Of a stretch of 64,000 bases of DNA, positions 20,891-30,601 are shown piece after piece. Origin of the DNA: Limnanthes douglasii subsp. nivea (taxonomy: Eukaryota; Streptophyta; Magnoliopsida; Brassicales; Limnanthaceae); contig JAUPFV010000002.1 in assembly GCA_036936605.1 (NCBI GenBank), forward strand, positions 161,936,813-162,000,812. The letters are read 5' to 3'. Positions within the stretch are counted from its first letter, which is position 1. Every line of letters starts with the position of its first letter. The notes beneath the pieces are model-generated. The model was not told where the DNA came from. It ran no database searches and saw only the letters and a program-made list of their open reading frames with translations. The translations under genes were made by a program, and so were the position numbers.

Positions 20891-20908
20891 CTCCCACTGT
20901 GGTCGCCA
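20891..20908 (-). other. tRNA-Arg primer binding site of Tat-B
   Basis: The complement reads TGGCGACCACAGTGGGAG, matching 18 nt of the 3' end of plant tRNA-Arg of the type ending CCCACTGTGGTCG plus CCA, as I recall that tRNA. It is 8 bp inside the 5' LTR, as expected for minus-strand priming. Confidence 0.65.
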
Positions 20909-20916
20909 ATTTGGTT

Positions 20917-21279
20917 TGGTTTATTTTTGGCTGGGGGTAGTTTGGTAAAGTGTTTTGTAAAGTTTAAAGTGTTTAGTGATCAATATGGAGAGTGGTGAGA
21001 TAATTAAGCACCCTGCTTGTATTAAATATTGATCACCCTCATTAATGAGAGTGGTTGGGGTATTTATACCCTTAATTCATTATCCATGGGCTTACGAGTC
21101 AAGTTATGAAACTGGGTCGAGTTTAAGGACTCATTAGTTCTTTAAGTAGACTAGCAAATAGCTTAGTCGAAATGTGTTTTACTTTTGTCCTATCCGAATT
21201 TTTTAGTGGTGTGTCATTGTCCGATTTACTCTTGTCCAGATTATGTAGTGGGTTGTGGTTTAAGTTTCCAAACTCATCA
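20917..21279 (-). repeat. truncated 5' LTR of Tat-B (363 of about 801 bp)
   Basis: Aligns with 11658-12020. The TATA complement TATTTATA is at 21061-21068. The outer 438 bp of U3 are missing; homology stops at AACTCATCA and MULE-2 transposase sequence follows at once. Confidence 0.75.
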
Positions 21280-22172
21280 TGATTGACTGCACTTTTCCAA
21301 TGCACGGTGTGTTTATCTATAATTATAAATATTACGCATTTTAAACACGTTATGAGGATCAATATCCTTTAACACGGGTAAAATGTTACAAAGCGTGACA
21401 CTATATATATATATATATTAGTCACCAAATCTTATTCAGCTAGAGTAAGTTTTCTTGCTTGAGGACAATCTTCTAAATATTTGGATGGCGGGTGGTAATG
21501 CTTACCACAAGAAACTACCAAATACCATAGACCATTGTCGAGAGGATGAGCTTTTAATGCAAAATGACAATATTTGTTTTTGCGCTTAACTTTTTCCTAT
21601 TCACATTAGGTTCCTGTGTCTTAACATATGCTTTCCAAATTTCTCGTAAGAATGAAACAACCGCGGAGTATTCCCGTGTAACCCAGAATCGTACCTACTT
21701 ACTATCGACCAACACTCAATACCCATTTTGTAAGTTTGAATCTAATGTAGTGCGCTTAGATGGTGAATGCGTCGGTGAAATCTGGATATATAATATCATC
21801 AGGAGTAATATGAGAAAGGCAAGTAATTTCATGGTCCAAAGATATTTCAGATTCCTAAATTATTAATAAGTAATGTGTTAATAAAGTTTCAATAAATATA
21901 ACAAATAATCTAATAAAAACTTACTGGAAAACAACTGATTTCGAGACAACATCTGAGAATCAGTTTTTTTCCGCTAAGACAACTGATTTTGAGATGGTGT
22001 TTCGGAATTTAACGTGCACAAATTGAGATTTTCGAAATGAGCTTTTTTTAACACGAAGTTTCAAGTTACATGAATTTAAAACTAAAATACAAGATTAAGT
22101 TACCTTGTTAGTTGATTGGGTGATGTTCTTTGGTGTTAAATCTTTGGTTTGGGTGTCTTCTTCATCCATGAG
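21280..22172 (-). pseudogene. MULE-2 transposase, N-terminal exons
   Basis: Exon 1 starts at ATG about 22169 (MDEEDTQTKDLTPKNITQST) and ends in NK before GTAACTTAAT. The intron (about 21885-22105) holds palindromes AACTGATTTCGAG facing GAATCAGTT. Exon 2 begins after TTTAG with ESEISLDHEITCLSHI, followed by a FAR1-like DNA-binding region in broken frames. It reaches DPHNVFKMRNIYNYR at about 21340, matching YIFNMRAIYNC in MULE-1. It continues across Tat-B at 11657. Confidence 0.6.
21402..21419. repeat. (TA)n microsatellite
   Basis: Short TA run inside the MULE-2 transposase remnant. Confidence 0.9.
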
Positions 22173-22666
22173 TAATCTTTAGAAAAAATTATTAGGATTT
22201 AATTTTAGAAGTTAATTATATATGTCGGCTCTAATTTGTCTTAGTGATGTGTTTGTTGGTATAAGGGTATGATAGTGGATAGTGACATCAAATTATAAGT
22301 TAGAAAGTAAATAAAAGACAATAAGATCAAAAAAATTATAAATGTTTTTAAAAAAATGAGATGAAGGAAATAATAGATCTTATGGAGAAAATAACTTCAT
22401 GCATGAAATTATAGTTGGTAATCTTAAAAGGAGAGGATTTATGTTAGAAACTGAAATTTATTGGGACTAAGTTATACAATAGGTTCACAATGTATACACT
22501 GGTATAAAAATTAAGTCTACATCAAACATAAAACTGAATTTTTATATAACAAGAAACCATAACTCGAATACAGTTAAAAAGATATTATAAATGAAAACAT
22601 AATATCACTTTGTAATTTATTCCTAATTTTAATTTTTTTATAATCTAAGAAGAAAAGCTTACCTCA

Positions 22667-23162
22667 TGCTAAGTAGGCAAAATTATCAATCAAAGAAAAA
22701 CGGATAGAAATCTTAATTCTAAGGAAGAAAAAACTTCACAACTTCAGAAAAAAATATTTAAATTCAACAAAAGTTGTTATAGAATTAGGATTTAACGGCT
22801 TAAATATAAGTTTCTCCAAACTCTCGCCTAAAATTATAGAAATATTTGAAATGTAATAAAACATAGTCTAGTCAAATGTAGACACGAATAGATTTGTTGG
22901 TTTATTTTAATAAAATTCATGAAATATAAAAAAACTAATAAAATCATTAAAACAAAACTTTGGGTCTCTAAATAGTGAGTTTTGGAGCCCAAACTTCATG
23001 ACGGGGTCTTCAGCCTCTGCCACGGTCTTGACCGTTACCGTACTGTCGAGACCTTTGATTTGAGTACTCGTGGTGCCCAAATCAGATACGTGGGTCACTA
23101 ATAAGACTAGTTTACGTTTGTTCAAAACAACTAGATAGTTGTGGGCTTGTGCAATTACATCA
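22667..23162 (-). repeat. 3' LTR of Gyp-B
   Basis: Starts TG at 22667 and ends CA at 23162 on the plus strand. Shared blocks with the other LTR include GGCAAAATTATCAATC, TTAATAAAAT and AACAACTAGATAGTTGTG. The sense-strand polypurine tract AGGAGAGGA (complement of 23163-23171) abuts it. Confidence 0.8.
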
Positions 23163-23344
23163 TCCTCTCCTGTATGCATGTGGGTTTATCTTTTCCACAG
23201 CTTGAACCATGATCTTTGTCCACACAAAATCTTCCATTTTAAACTAAACTAGTCGATATTTCTTGTCAGCTGTAGTTCTATATTTCTGACTCATGTCCTC
23301 AAGATGCTTTCGTGTATTCTCATGAATTTTTCATAACTCAGCAA

Positions 23345-23770
23345 TCACGATCTCGACCCTGACATAAAACTTGCATATAGTTGGGAATGCCAAATCCATA
23401 GAACATTGTAGAGTATAGTTGTAGCCACCATAAACAGACTATACCTTGTAATCTTTTTGTGGTGCATGTTATAGGAGAATTTAATATTATAAAGCTGTGA
23501 ATCCCACGACTTCAAGTTTCTAGACACTTTTGCACTCAACATGTTTCCCAAAGTTTTGTTGGTTACCTCTGTCTCTCCATCCGTAAGACACCATAAAATT
23601 CTTCAAAATGACGAAGGATCTCAGTTAGAGATAATGTTCATAGGAAGACCATGTAAACGGTAGACCTATCTGAAGTACAGATTAGAAACGTTCATTGTAT
23701 TTGTTTTTATCTTGCATGTAATAAAATGAGCCATTTTAGAAAGTCAGTCAACAACTATGAAAATATAGTC
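23345..23770 (-). pseudogene. Gyp-B integrase fragment
   Basis: Minus-strand frames: FIVVD, SKMAHFITCKIKTNTMNVSN (first catalytic Asp region), YRLHGLPMNIISN, GNMLSAKVSRNLKSWDSQLY and FSYNMHHKKITRYSLF. The second catalytic Asp and the Glu region are disrupted. Confidence 0.7.
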
Positions 23771-23778
23771 ATTACTGG

Positions 23779-24108
23779 TGTTGATTAATTTTGATTGAGG
23801 GTAACTTTGTCTGAAGTTTTGTGGTATTTCAAGGGTATTTAATGTTTAGTAGATTATAGTGAGAGAGTTGAGCTGCCTGGTTGTATTTAATTTTCATTAC
23901 CCTCATTAAATGAAAGTGGTTGGGTATTTATACCCTTAACCTTGGGCCACATGGGCTTTCGGGTCGTGTTTATGGATTCAGGCCGAGTTCAAAGACCCAT
24001 TAGTTTCAAGCATGTAGGTAATTAGCTTAGTCATGAAGTGATTAAGTTTTTAATACATTAGTTCAGTTCGGATGGTTCAGTGGGTGGATGTTGTCCGAAT
24101 CGCCTCCT
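23779..24108 (-). repeat. Tat LTR fragment inside Gyp-B
   Basis: Begins TGTTGATTAATTTTGATTGA, aligns with the outer half of the Tat-B LTR, and includes the TATA complement at 23925-23932 and GGGCTTTCGGGTCGTGTTTA. Homology fades after GTTGTCCGAATCGCC. It sits exactly between the integrase and protease remains of Gyp-B. Confidence 0.7.
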
Positions 24109-24149
24109 ATCAAATGTTATTCCACATGAAGTTATAATTTTTTTTACCA

Positions 24150-24480
24150 TCATATGTGCAACTCCTATCAAATTTTTACAGTCGCCCTAACAGTCGGTCG
24201 TAGGCATCCATACTAATAATATCGCACCACACCTTATCTTTATAATTACCAACAAAAAAGATACTATATACCTCTTATAAATGATTATCTTATTAACTTT
24301 TTATAGTCAAGATATCGTGTAGGGGCTCGGCTGATTTTAGTCTTCAACTCTAATTTCTGCACAACTTCTACAGAAATTACGTTTTGTAGCTTCTTGAGTC
24401 TATCACTAATTTACACACCTTCCCTCTGATAGTGCAATTAGATTGAAATATGTTGTTTCGAAGCTAGTTATTGTTGTCCA
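24150..24480 (-). pseudogene. Gyp-B aspartic protease fragment
   Basis: Frames read LQNVISVEVVQKLELKTKIS, GNYKDKVWCDIISMDAY and LLGRL, matching the block after the active site in gypsy proteases. The DSG active-site segment itself is not readable. Confidence 0.6.
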
Positions 24481-24699
24481 ACATACTCTTCATATAAATT
24501 TTGCATTTGAGTCTCATCAATAATATTTTCCTCTTCCATCAAACTGGTGCACTCTTTAACTGAAAATCAACAACTTCTGTGAACAAACCCCTTGAATGAT
24601 GTTGCTATGAATTTATAAAATATGTTGGAATATGTTATGGCTCATGACAATGCATGCAACTTTCATGTGAAAAAGTGATTGTACGACCATGTATTATAA

Positions 24700-25060
24700 T
24701 TTGCATTGCTAAGGATTTGGAGTTGTTCTTTTTGGGAATGCCATCAATGATATTCTCACACTATCTCCTCCATATTTCACTCTGGATATGGTTTTCTCTA
24801 GGTGCAAGGCACACTGATATGCTTCAAAAATATTGACAGGATCAAACATGTTTAAAAAGACCTGAAATTGTTGCCTTATCCCCTCGATGTAGCGGGATAC
24901 CAACGGATCATTTGTATCAACAATATCAACACGACTTTGAACTTAGTGTCGGTGTGCTCCATCAAGCTGACACGATCTTCCACACCTCCCCGACCGTAGG
25001 TTTCAATGGTTGACATGGTATTCTTCCCTCATTCTCTTCACGACGGTATACTTTTCCCCG
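24700..25060 (-). pseudogene. Gyp-B gag fragment
   Basis: The minus-strand frame VSRYIEGIRQQFQVFLNMFD, then VNIFEAYQCALHLEKTIS, matches the C-terminal part of the Retrotrans_gag domain. Little of the N-terminal capsid region survives. Confidence 0.6.
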
Positions 25061-25063
25061 GAT

Positions 25064-25075
25064 GCTGTGATACCA
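25064..25075 (-). other. initiator tRNA-Met-type primer site of Gyp-B
   Basis: The complement reads TGGTATCACAGC, one base from the usual TGGTATCAGAGC, 3 bp inside the 5' LTR. Confidence 0.65.
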
Positions 25076-25078
25076 AGA

Positions 25079-25499
25079 TGATAGAGACAAAATTATCAAT
25101 TAAATAAAAGAGGATAGAAATCCTAACTGTATGGTAGAAAGAACTTCATAAGTTTAGAAAAAATATTTTTAAATTCAACGCAAACTGTCTAACAAGTAGG
25201 GTTTAAGAACTTAAATAGAATTTTCTCCAAACCCTAGACCAAAATTACAAAAATATTCGATATGTACACAAATAACTTGCTAAACTATTTTAATAAAATC
25301 CATAAAATAAAATAAAAATCTAATAAAATCATTAAAACATTAACTTAAGGCTCACGTCACGGTCTTGACGGTCGACAGTCTCGTCAAGACTTTCAATTTG
25401 AATACTCGTGGCGTCCAAATCGATTTTCGAATCAGCAATAAGACCGTTTTGTATTTGTCCAAAACAACTAGATAGTTGTGAACTTATGCAACGACATCA
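25079..25499 (-). repeat. 5' LTR of Gyp-B
   Basis: Starts TGATAGAGAC and ends GACATCA on the plus strand; 421 bp against 496 bp in the partner. The two have diverged by many substitutions and small indels. Confidence 0.75.
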
Positions 25500-25841
25500 T
25501 ATACCTATCTAAAACTAGTTATAGAATCTTCATCTATATTATCAACGTCACTTATTGTCAAAACTAAATGTAACTCAACTTATACTAGTAAATAACCATG
25601 CCTAATCGGTAACCACAGTTTAATTTTAGTTATATTCAAGAAACAATTATATTCTCATGGTACTTGATTAAAAGTTATGCATAAAGGTAAGTTTTATATT
25701 TGATGAAGCATAATTTTTGAATATAAAAACTATACAATATTTTTTTAAAGATGTTCACGACTTACATAAGATAAGTTAAGCTCAAAGGCACTAACTTGTA
25801 ATTTGGATTTATGATTGTAAAAAATTAACCTTATGTTAAAA
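25500..25841. other. no gene recognised between Gyp-B and MULE-1
   Basis: AT-rich spacer with no coding frame, repeat or boundary that I can support. Confidence 0.4.
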
Positions 25842-26117
25842 GGCCAGGCTAGAAACAAGACACATTTTTATAGATCTCTCACCTTACCCCCTTCTTTTTT
25901 CAAACTCAAACTTGAAATTCTCAAATTATCCTTCTCACTCTAAGTAATTACACTCATGTCATTTACCCCCCAAAACAACCAAAAATATGAAATCCATCAA
26001 TTATTACCCTAAATCCATAAAATTAACATCAATATTTACTACCCTAAACCCTAAAAGTTACAATATTCTACCCAAACCCATAAAATCCACCACAATAACC
26101 CAAAAACCGGAGTATCC

Positions 26118-29100
26118 ATGGATAATGATGAAATGAGCGTCTCTTTGGAAGACTTTCTAGACGAGGAGGACACTTACCGTATGGAGGTAAGTAGCTGAAC
26201 TCTATTTTATGTTTTTAATTTGGTCGCATGAATATCATGCGATGAACTCCTTCTTTATCGCAAGATCATGCGACGATCATACGATATGTGCCGCATGTCT
26301 TCATGCGATCACGTTTTAAACTTGTCACGTGCGACAATCTTGTAGTATTTTTCGCATGCGAAGCTTATAGATTAGAATCTTCTATTTTGTAGGAGGAACC
26401 TGTCCAACCTCCATGTATGGATGCTGATTACACTAGAATATTCAAAAAAGATAGGTTATTTACGAAAGATGAATTGGATGCTTTTATAGACATTGAATCG
26501 AAGAAGATTAAGTTCTTCATGATTATAAAGCTCTACAGTAGCAGGAAATGGGGAAGAACTCCTAGATTAGATTACGTTTGCGAGCGGTATGGTGCATTCG
26601 TACCAAAAGAGAAGCCGGAAACGTTAAGAAAGCGGAAGACTTCCACGAAGAAATGTAACTATCTGTTTGTGTTAAAAGGTCAGTTGATTGACGTACTAGC
26701 CATGAAATGGCGTTTGGAGGTGATACATAGTCCTCATAATCACGAACCCTACGTTCGCTTAGACGCTCATTCTTGGATTTGTAGGCTAAAACGCGATGAA
26801 GATGAACTAGTTCGTAGTTTATCTCACTTCGGTTCGCGTCCTAGGGAGATATATAACGGTTTGAAGTACCAATATCCCGAGTATATTTTCAACATGCGTG
26901 CGATCTACAATTGCCGCCAAAAACATCACGATGTTGAGCATGGGGGACAAACGCAAATGCAATATTTGTTGACAAAATTGAAGAAGATTGGATACTCCAC
27001 GTAGGAGTGTTTGAAAGATGATTCAAAGGTGATCACTAATTGTTTTCCTCGCACATCCTACGAGCATAGACTTATTACGTACATTCCCTAATATGCTATT
27101 CATCGATTGTACATACAAGAATACTAGGTATAAGATGCTTTTATTAGAGATTGTTGGGTTAACGTCTACTTTCATTACATTTATCGTTGCGTATGTGTTT
27201 ATGAGCGGAGAGAAGATAGCAAATTATATATGGGCTTTAAAACTCTTCATGGTTTTATGATGGATAGTGTGTGCGCATTTTCAAGCGTTATTGTTATTGA
27301 TCGAGAGTTAGCTCTCATGAGAGCAATCGAGGATATATTTATGGGCACACACCACTTGTTATACACGTGGCATATTAATAAGAACATTCTTGGGACGGTC
27401 CGAAAGATATTGCACGATGATGTGATTGCGAAACAATTTGTTGAGTTTTATGACTATATTGTCGGAGCGAACACGGTTGAGAGCTACCAAAATAATCTAG
27501 CTACATTGAAGGAGATGTTCGCCTCTCAACCCAAGTGTTTTGTGTACGTTATGGATGCATGGATAACGAAATATGGTGACAAGTTTCTTCAATGTCGAGC
27601 AAACAAGATACAACAATATGGCCAAACAACTTCAAATAAGTATGTCCTATTATCCAATTTTTGTTTTGCTATTATATCTCTTTTAAAATAAAGTCATAAT
27701 TTTGTACTTGTATTATGTAGGTTGGAGGGTGCTCACTCGTCCCTCAAAAAATACCTTGGGATGAATCAATGCAATTTTGAGGTTTTTTGGGAAAAACAGC
27801 ATGCGGGGATCCTCGAATCGTTTGAGCAAAGTAAGTTTTGAACAATTGTCGGTTTTGATAGTGTTTTGACCCATAATCTTAAAGGTCATGTGTTACATGC
27901 GGGCATAAAAATATTGATGCTTGCTATTGTACGTACTAGAAATATAGGAGTAGATCTGGTAGCATGTGGATGATGTTTTCTTAGGAAAACACATGGGTTA
28001 CCTTGTGCATGTGAAATTGCATTTATAGCTAGAGATGGTAGATGCATCCCTTTAGAAGATGTGGATATCTTTTGGAAAAGATTAGATATTGTTCACAGAG
28101 ATCCCACTTCTCGTGAGGACGTATTGAAAAACAAATTCCATAATAGACAACTTCATTCGTAGTTTTCGCCATGGCCAACAAGACCACATTATCAATCGGG
28201 TAATGCAAATATTTTGGCCCGAGACTAGTCATATTCAAGATCTTAGAGGTAAGGGTAGGCCAAATAGAGGTATTGATAAATCGACTAAACGGAACCTTAG
28301 TTCGTGGGAATATCCCATTGAACAAACCGCTAATACTCCGGCTAACTCGATAGGTAGTACACCCATTAACACGTTAGGTAGCACGGCCGCATCGAAAGTG
28401 GTTCTCATCGTAACACCCAAACATTCACTTGCAAAAAATAAATTTGGTAGGCCAAAGAAAATTGTTACGGATGGGAAGTTAAAATTATATCCGGATTGCA
28501 TCTTGACATTTCTACACACTTATATTATTAAGTTAGTTGACGTTCTTCCGGACGGATAATGCGGATATCGTTTCGTAGCTCATTCAATATGCAACAATGA
28601 ATATAGATGAGAAGATGTTAGACGCGAGTTTTTGAAAGAGTAGCGAGAAAATCGTGCATCTTGGTTGGATGTATATGGTTCGCCCAAGGTGTTTGATGAT
28701 TTGGTACATAGGTTGGACTCCTTCAACCCAACCCTAGTAGCCACTATTGGATGACATTTCTGGGCATAGGACTAGTCATTGCGACAAGGTATCAATGCAT
28801 GGTATACTATGTATTGCAAGCAGCGTCATTAACGTATCCACCAATTCGTGGACGCGCACCCGTAAAATAATTCAACGATCATAGAAGTTGGGATTCCTTT
28901 CGTATCCACAAAATGCATTGATTTCGTATATTTTCTTGCAGATTATTACTCCATCTGATGGACCATTGCCGCAATTATACCCCTGCTAGCGTGCTTACAC
29001 CATCGAAGAAGCGAGTCAATGAGTGCATTCGTACTACCGTCGGTTCAACAGATTTACACAAATAATGTCAGTCAGGAAAATGAACTTGAACGAAAAGCCG

Positions 29101-29131
29101 TATGTAACCGATTTGACAAGAGATGACATTT
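26118..29131 (+). pseudogene. MULE-1 transposase with OTU-like C-terminus
   Basis: Exon 1: 26118-26186 (MDNDEMSVSLEDFLDEED), donor GTAAGT. Exon 2 from 26393 continues in frame: FAR1-type DNA-binding part (RTPRLDYVCERYGAF, KKCNYLFVLKGQ, HSPHNHEPYV), KYQYPEYIFNMRAIYNCRQK, then TAG at 27002 in place of an expected Trp. The MULE catalytic core follows: FIDCTYKNTRYKMLLLEIVG, VIDRELALMRA and THHLLYTWHINKN. An intron lies near 27641-27720. A SWIM-like finger (FLRKTHGLPCACEIAFIARD, DIFWKRLDIV) comes next, then a linker and an OTU-like domain (VDVLPDG, stop, CGYRFVAHSICNNEY). The last exon, from about 28942, starts IITPSDGPLPQLYP. The stop inside the DGxCG motif and other breaks make it non-functional. 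Confidence 0.75.
26187..26392 (+). other. palindrome-rich first intron of the MULE-1 transposase
   Basis: GT-AG intron packed with ATGCGA/TCGCAT motifs: ATCATGCGATGA, GATCATGCGACGATCA, GTCTTCATGCGATCACG and TTTTTCGCATGCGAAGC. The related arrays are at 29349-29655 and 32475-32610. Confidence 0.6.
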
Positions 29132-29834
29132 GATGTAATTTTGTACGATGTTAAATTTTGTGTATTCCACTAATATTACCACTACCACCAAATATCATTT
29201 TAGTTACAGTTCTATTTAAGCTGAAATAATGTTGCGGATTATTGAGTATTTTTATTTTAGTTGTTCGTTATTATTATACTTAGTTTTATTCAAATTACAA
29301 CTGTCGCACGTGCAAATCTTTTATAGCCGTCGCACGCGACCATGTGAGAAAATTGTCGCATGGGACGACATAAAATAAATTTTGCTCTGGTTTTGAACTA
29401 CAGACGTTGTTGTTGTGACACCTGTTTGTAACTAAGTTTTGAACTCGTCGCATGCGACGGCAGGTAATAAATTTAGCTATGGTTTTGAACCAGAGACGTT
29501 GCCGTCGCGACACCTTTTTGCGACTGAGGTTTGAACTCATCGCATGCGACGGCAGGAAATAAATTAGGCTCTGTTTTTTAACCAAAGATGTTGTTGTCGC
29601 GACGTATATTTGTGAATGAGGTTTGAACTCGGGCGTGCGACGGTAGGAATTAGATTTTGCCCTCATTTTTAAGCATACAGATTAAATATGAAGTTTCACA
29701 ACAAATAAGTGCATACAAAGTAAGACAATTGAACGTAAAAAACATAGGACTCCAAATCGAACAACAGCTTAATGAAACATACAAACTAATCGAAACATAC
29801 AAACTAAAAGAGACAATTGCAAAAACATAATTCT
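29132..29834. repeat. 92-bp tandem repeat with GTCGCATGCGAC palindromes
   Basis: Three full 92-bp units (29349, 29441, 29533) and a partial one from 29625. Each carries a palindrome of the type TCGCATGCGACGGCAGG, a GAACCAGAGACGTTG-like middle and a second CG-rich motif (CGTCGCGACACC). The array lies between the convergent 3' ends of the transposase and the small gene. The flanks (29132-29348 and 29656-29834) hold no gene, but GTCGCACGTGC and GTCGCACGCGAC occur at 29302-29331. Confidence 0.75.
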
Positions 29835-30212
29835 TCAGTCGTCAAAGTCGTATACCGTGTTGTCTTCCGAATCATCCACTTCCTCCCTTTCTGCAATCAT
29901 ATCCTCCAGATACGCCACCATATCCCTAGTGATGTAGTCTACGACAGTCATATTCCAGACGACAACTGCCTCTTGCTTAATCTTAAACGGTAAGAAGAGT
30001 AAACGTTGTTGTAGTTGGACAAAAGGTACCTACTTTTGATTTGGTCACGACTGCGCACAACAAGACCTCTTGTTCCTGCGCAGCCATAACTGAAATATAT
30101 CATGCATAAGACCCGCTCAAAAAATGCATCGCTGGTATCTTCCCGCCATCTCACGGTGGACAACTTTCACCGCTTGAAGCAACTGGTAGTCTTCTTCGAC
30201 GTTGAACTCCAT
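29835..30212 (-). pseudogene. small acidic-tailed third gene of MULE-1, function unknown
   Basis: A single minus-strand frame of 126 codons from ATG 30210-30212 (MEFNVEEDYQLLQAVKVVHR) to TGA 29835-29837 with three in-frame stops in the middle. The C-terminal half reads IKQEAVVVWNMTVVDYITRD, MVAYLEDMIAEREE and the acidic tail VDDSEDNTVYDFDD. It matches the MULE-2 frame at 8704-9159 over its second half. A TATA box stands 76-83 bp upstream. An intron over the stop-containing middle is possible but I could not fix its ends. No family recognised. Confidence 0.5.
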
Positions 30213-30287
30213 ATGAAAATGTCTTTGTGTTTTTTAATGGTTTGTAAATGTTTGGTTTGTTGTCTTGTAAGACTTCTCATTAGCTCA

Positions 30288-30295
30288 TTTTTATA
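30288..30295 (-). promoter_or_regulatory. TATA box of the MULE-1 small gene
   Basis: The complement reads TATAAAAA, 76-83 bp before the start codon at 30212. The MULE-2 counterpart is at 8641-8650. Confidence 0.45.
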
Positions 30296-30601
30296 GGGAA
30301 AACATTTGGGGTACCATCTTAGGCGGGAGTTGTTTTTTGCGGAAATTGACAATGGTGGGAATTGTTTTTTGAGGGAGTTAATTTTGTCGTGAGTTATTTT
30401 TTACCCTAGTTAATTTTGGCGTTCAACTAAGATTTTGGGAAAAAAAGACTGTTTCAAATAAAAATTCAAATGCAATGTAAAAACATAGAGATAGAAATCT
30501 AAAAATATTATAATCTAGTAAAAGGTTTACAAATCGAACGTTAAAACAACAAAGTCTAAAATACAAAATAACATGATAATAAAACAGTGATTGTCTACAA
30601 A

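Larger units (their letters stand above)
11658..21279 (-). mobile_element. Tat-B: near-complete Ty3/gypsy Tat-lineage retrotransposon
   Basis: Minus-strand element inserted in the MULE-2 transposase gene. Right to left: truncated 5' LTR, tRNA-Arg primer site, gag, protease, reverse transcriptase, archaeal-type RNase H, integrase. Then comes an oppositely oriented spliced gene, a short sense-frame remnant and a full 3' LTR. The archaeal-type RNase H between RT and integrase is the mark of the Tat lineage. Coding regions carry many stops and the LTRs have clearly diverged, so it is old and immobile. The outer 5' LTR is missing, so no target duplication remains. Confidence 0.85.
4930..22420. mobile_element. 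MULE-2: Mutator-like element split by a MITE and by Tat-B
   Basis: Inferred composite. The left end at 4964-4985 (CCATAAAATTTATTATTTCC) matches the reverse complement of 22361-22385, giving related terminal inverted repeats roughly 200 bp or more from the genes. Inside are a plus-strand PMD gene and a plus-strand small gene, convergent with a minus-strand transposase-OTU gene. A fold-back MITE (6915-7341) lies within the PMD region, and Tat-B (11658-21279) splits the transposase. Removing these leaves about 7.4 kb, close to the size of MULE-1. The exact ends and the target duplication could not be fixed. Confidence 0.6.
22667..25499 (-). mobile_element. Gyp-B: internally deleted Ty3/gypsy element
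   Basis: Minus-strand element with LTRs at both ends, a tRNA-Met-type primer site, a polypurine tract, gag, protease and integrase, but no reverse transcriptase or RNase H. Where those should lie there is a Tat LTR fragment (23779-24108). Non-autonomous and decayed. No target duplication was recognised (CCTCA on the left versus TATAC on the right). Confidence 0.8.
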
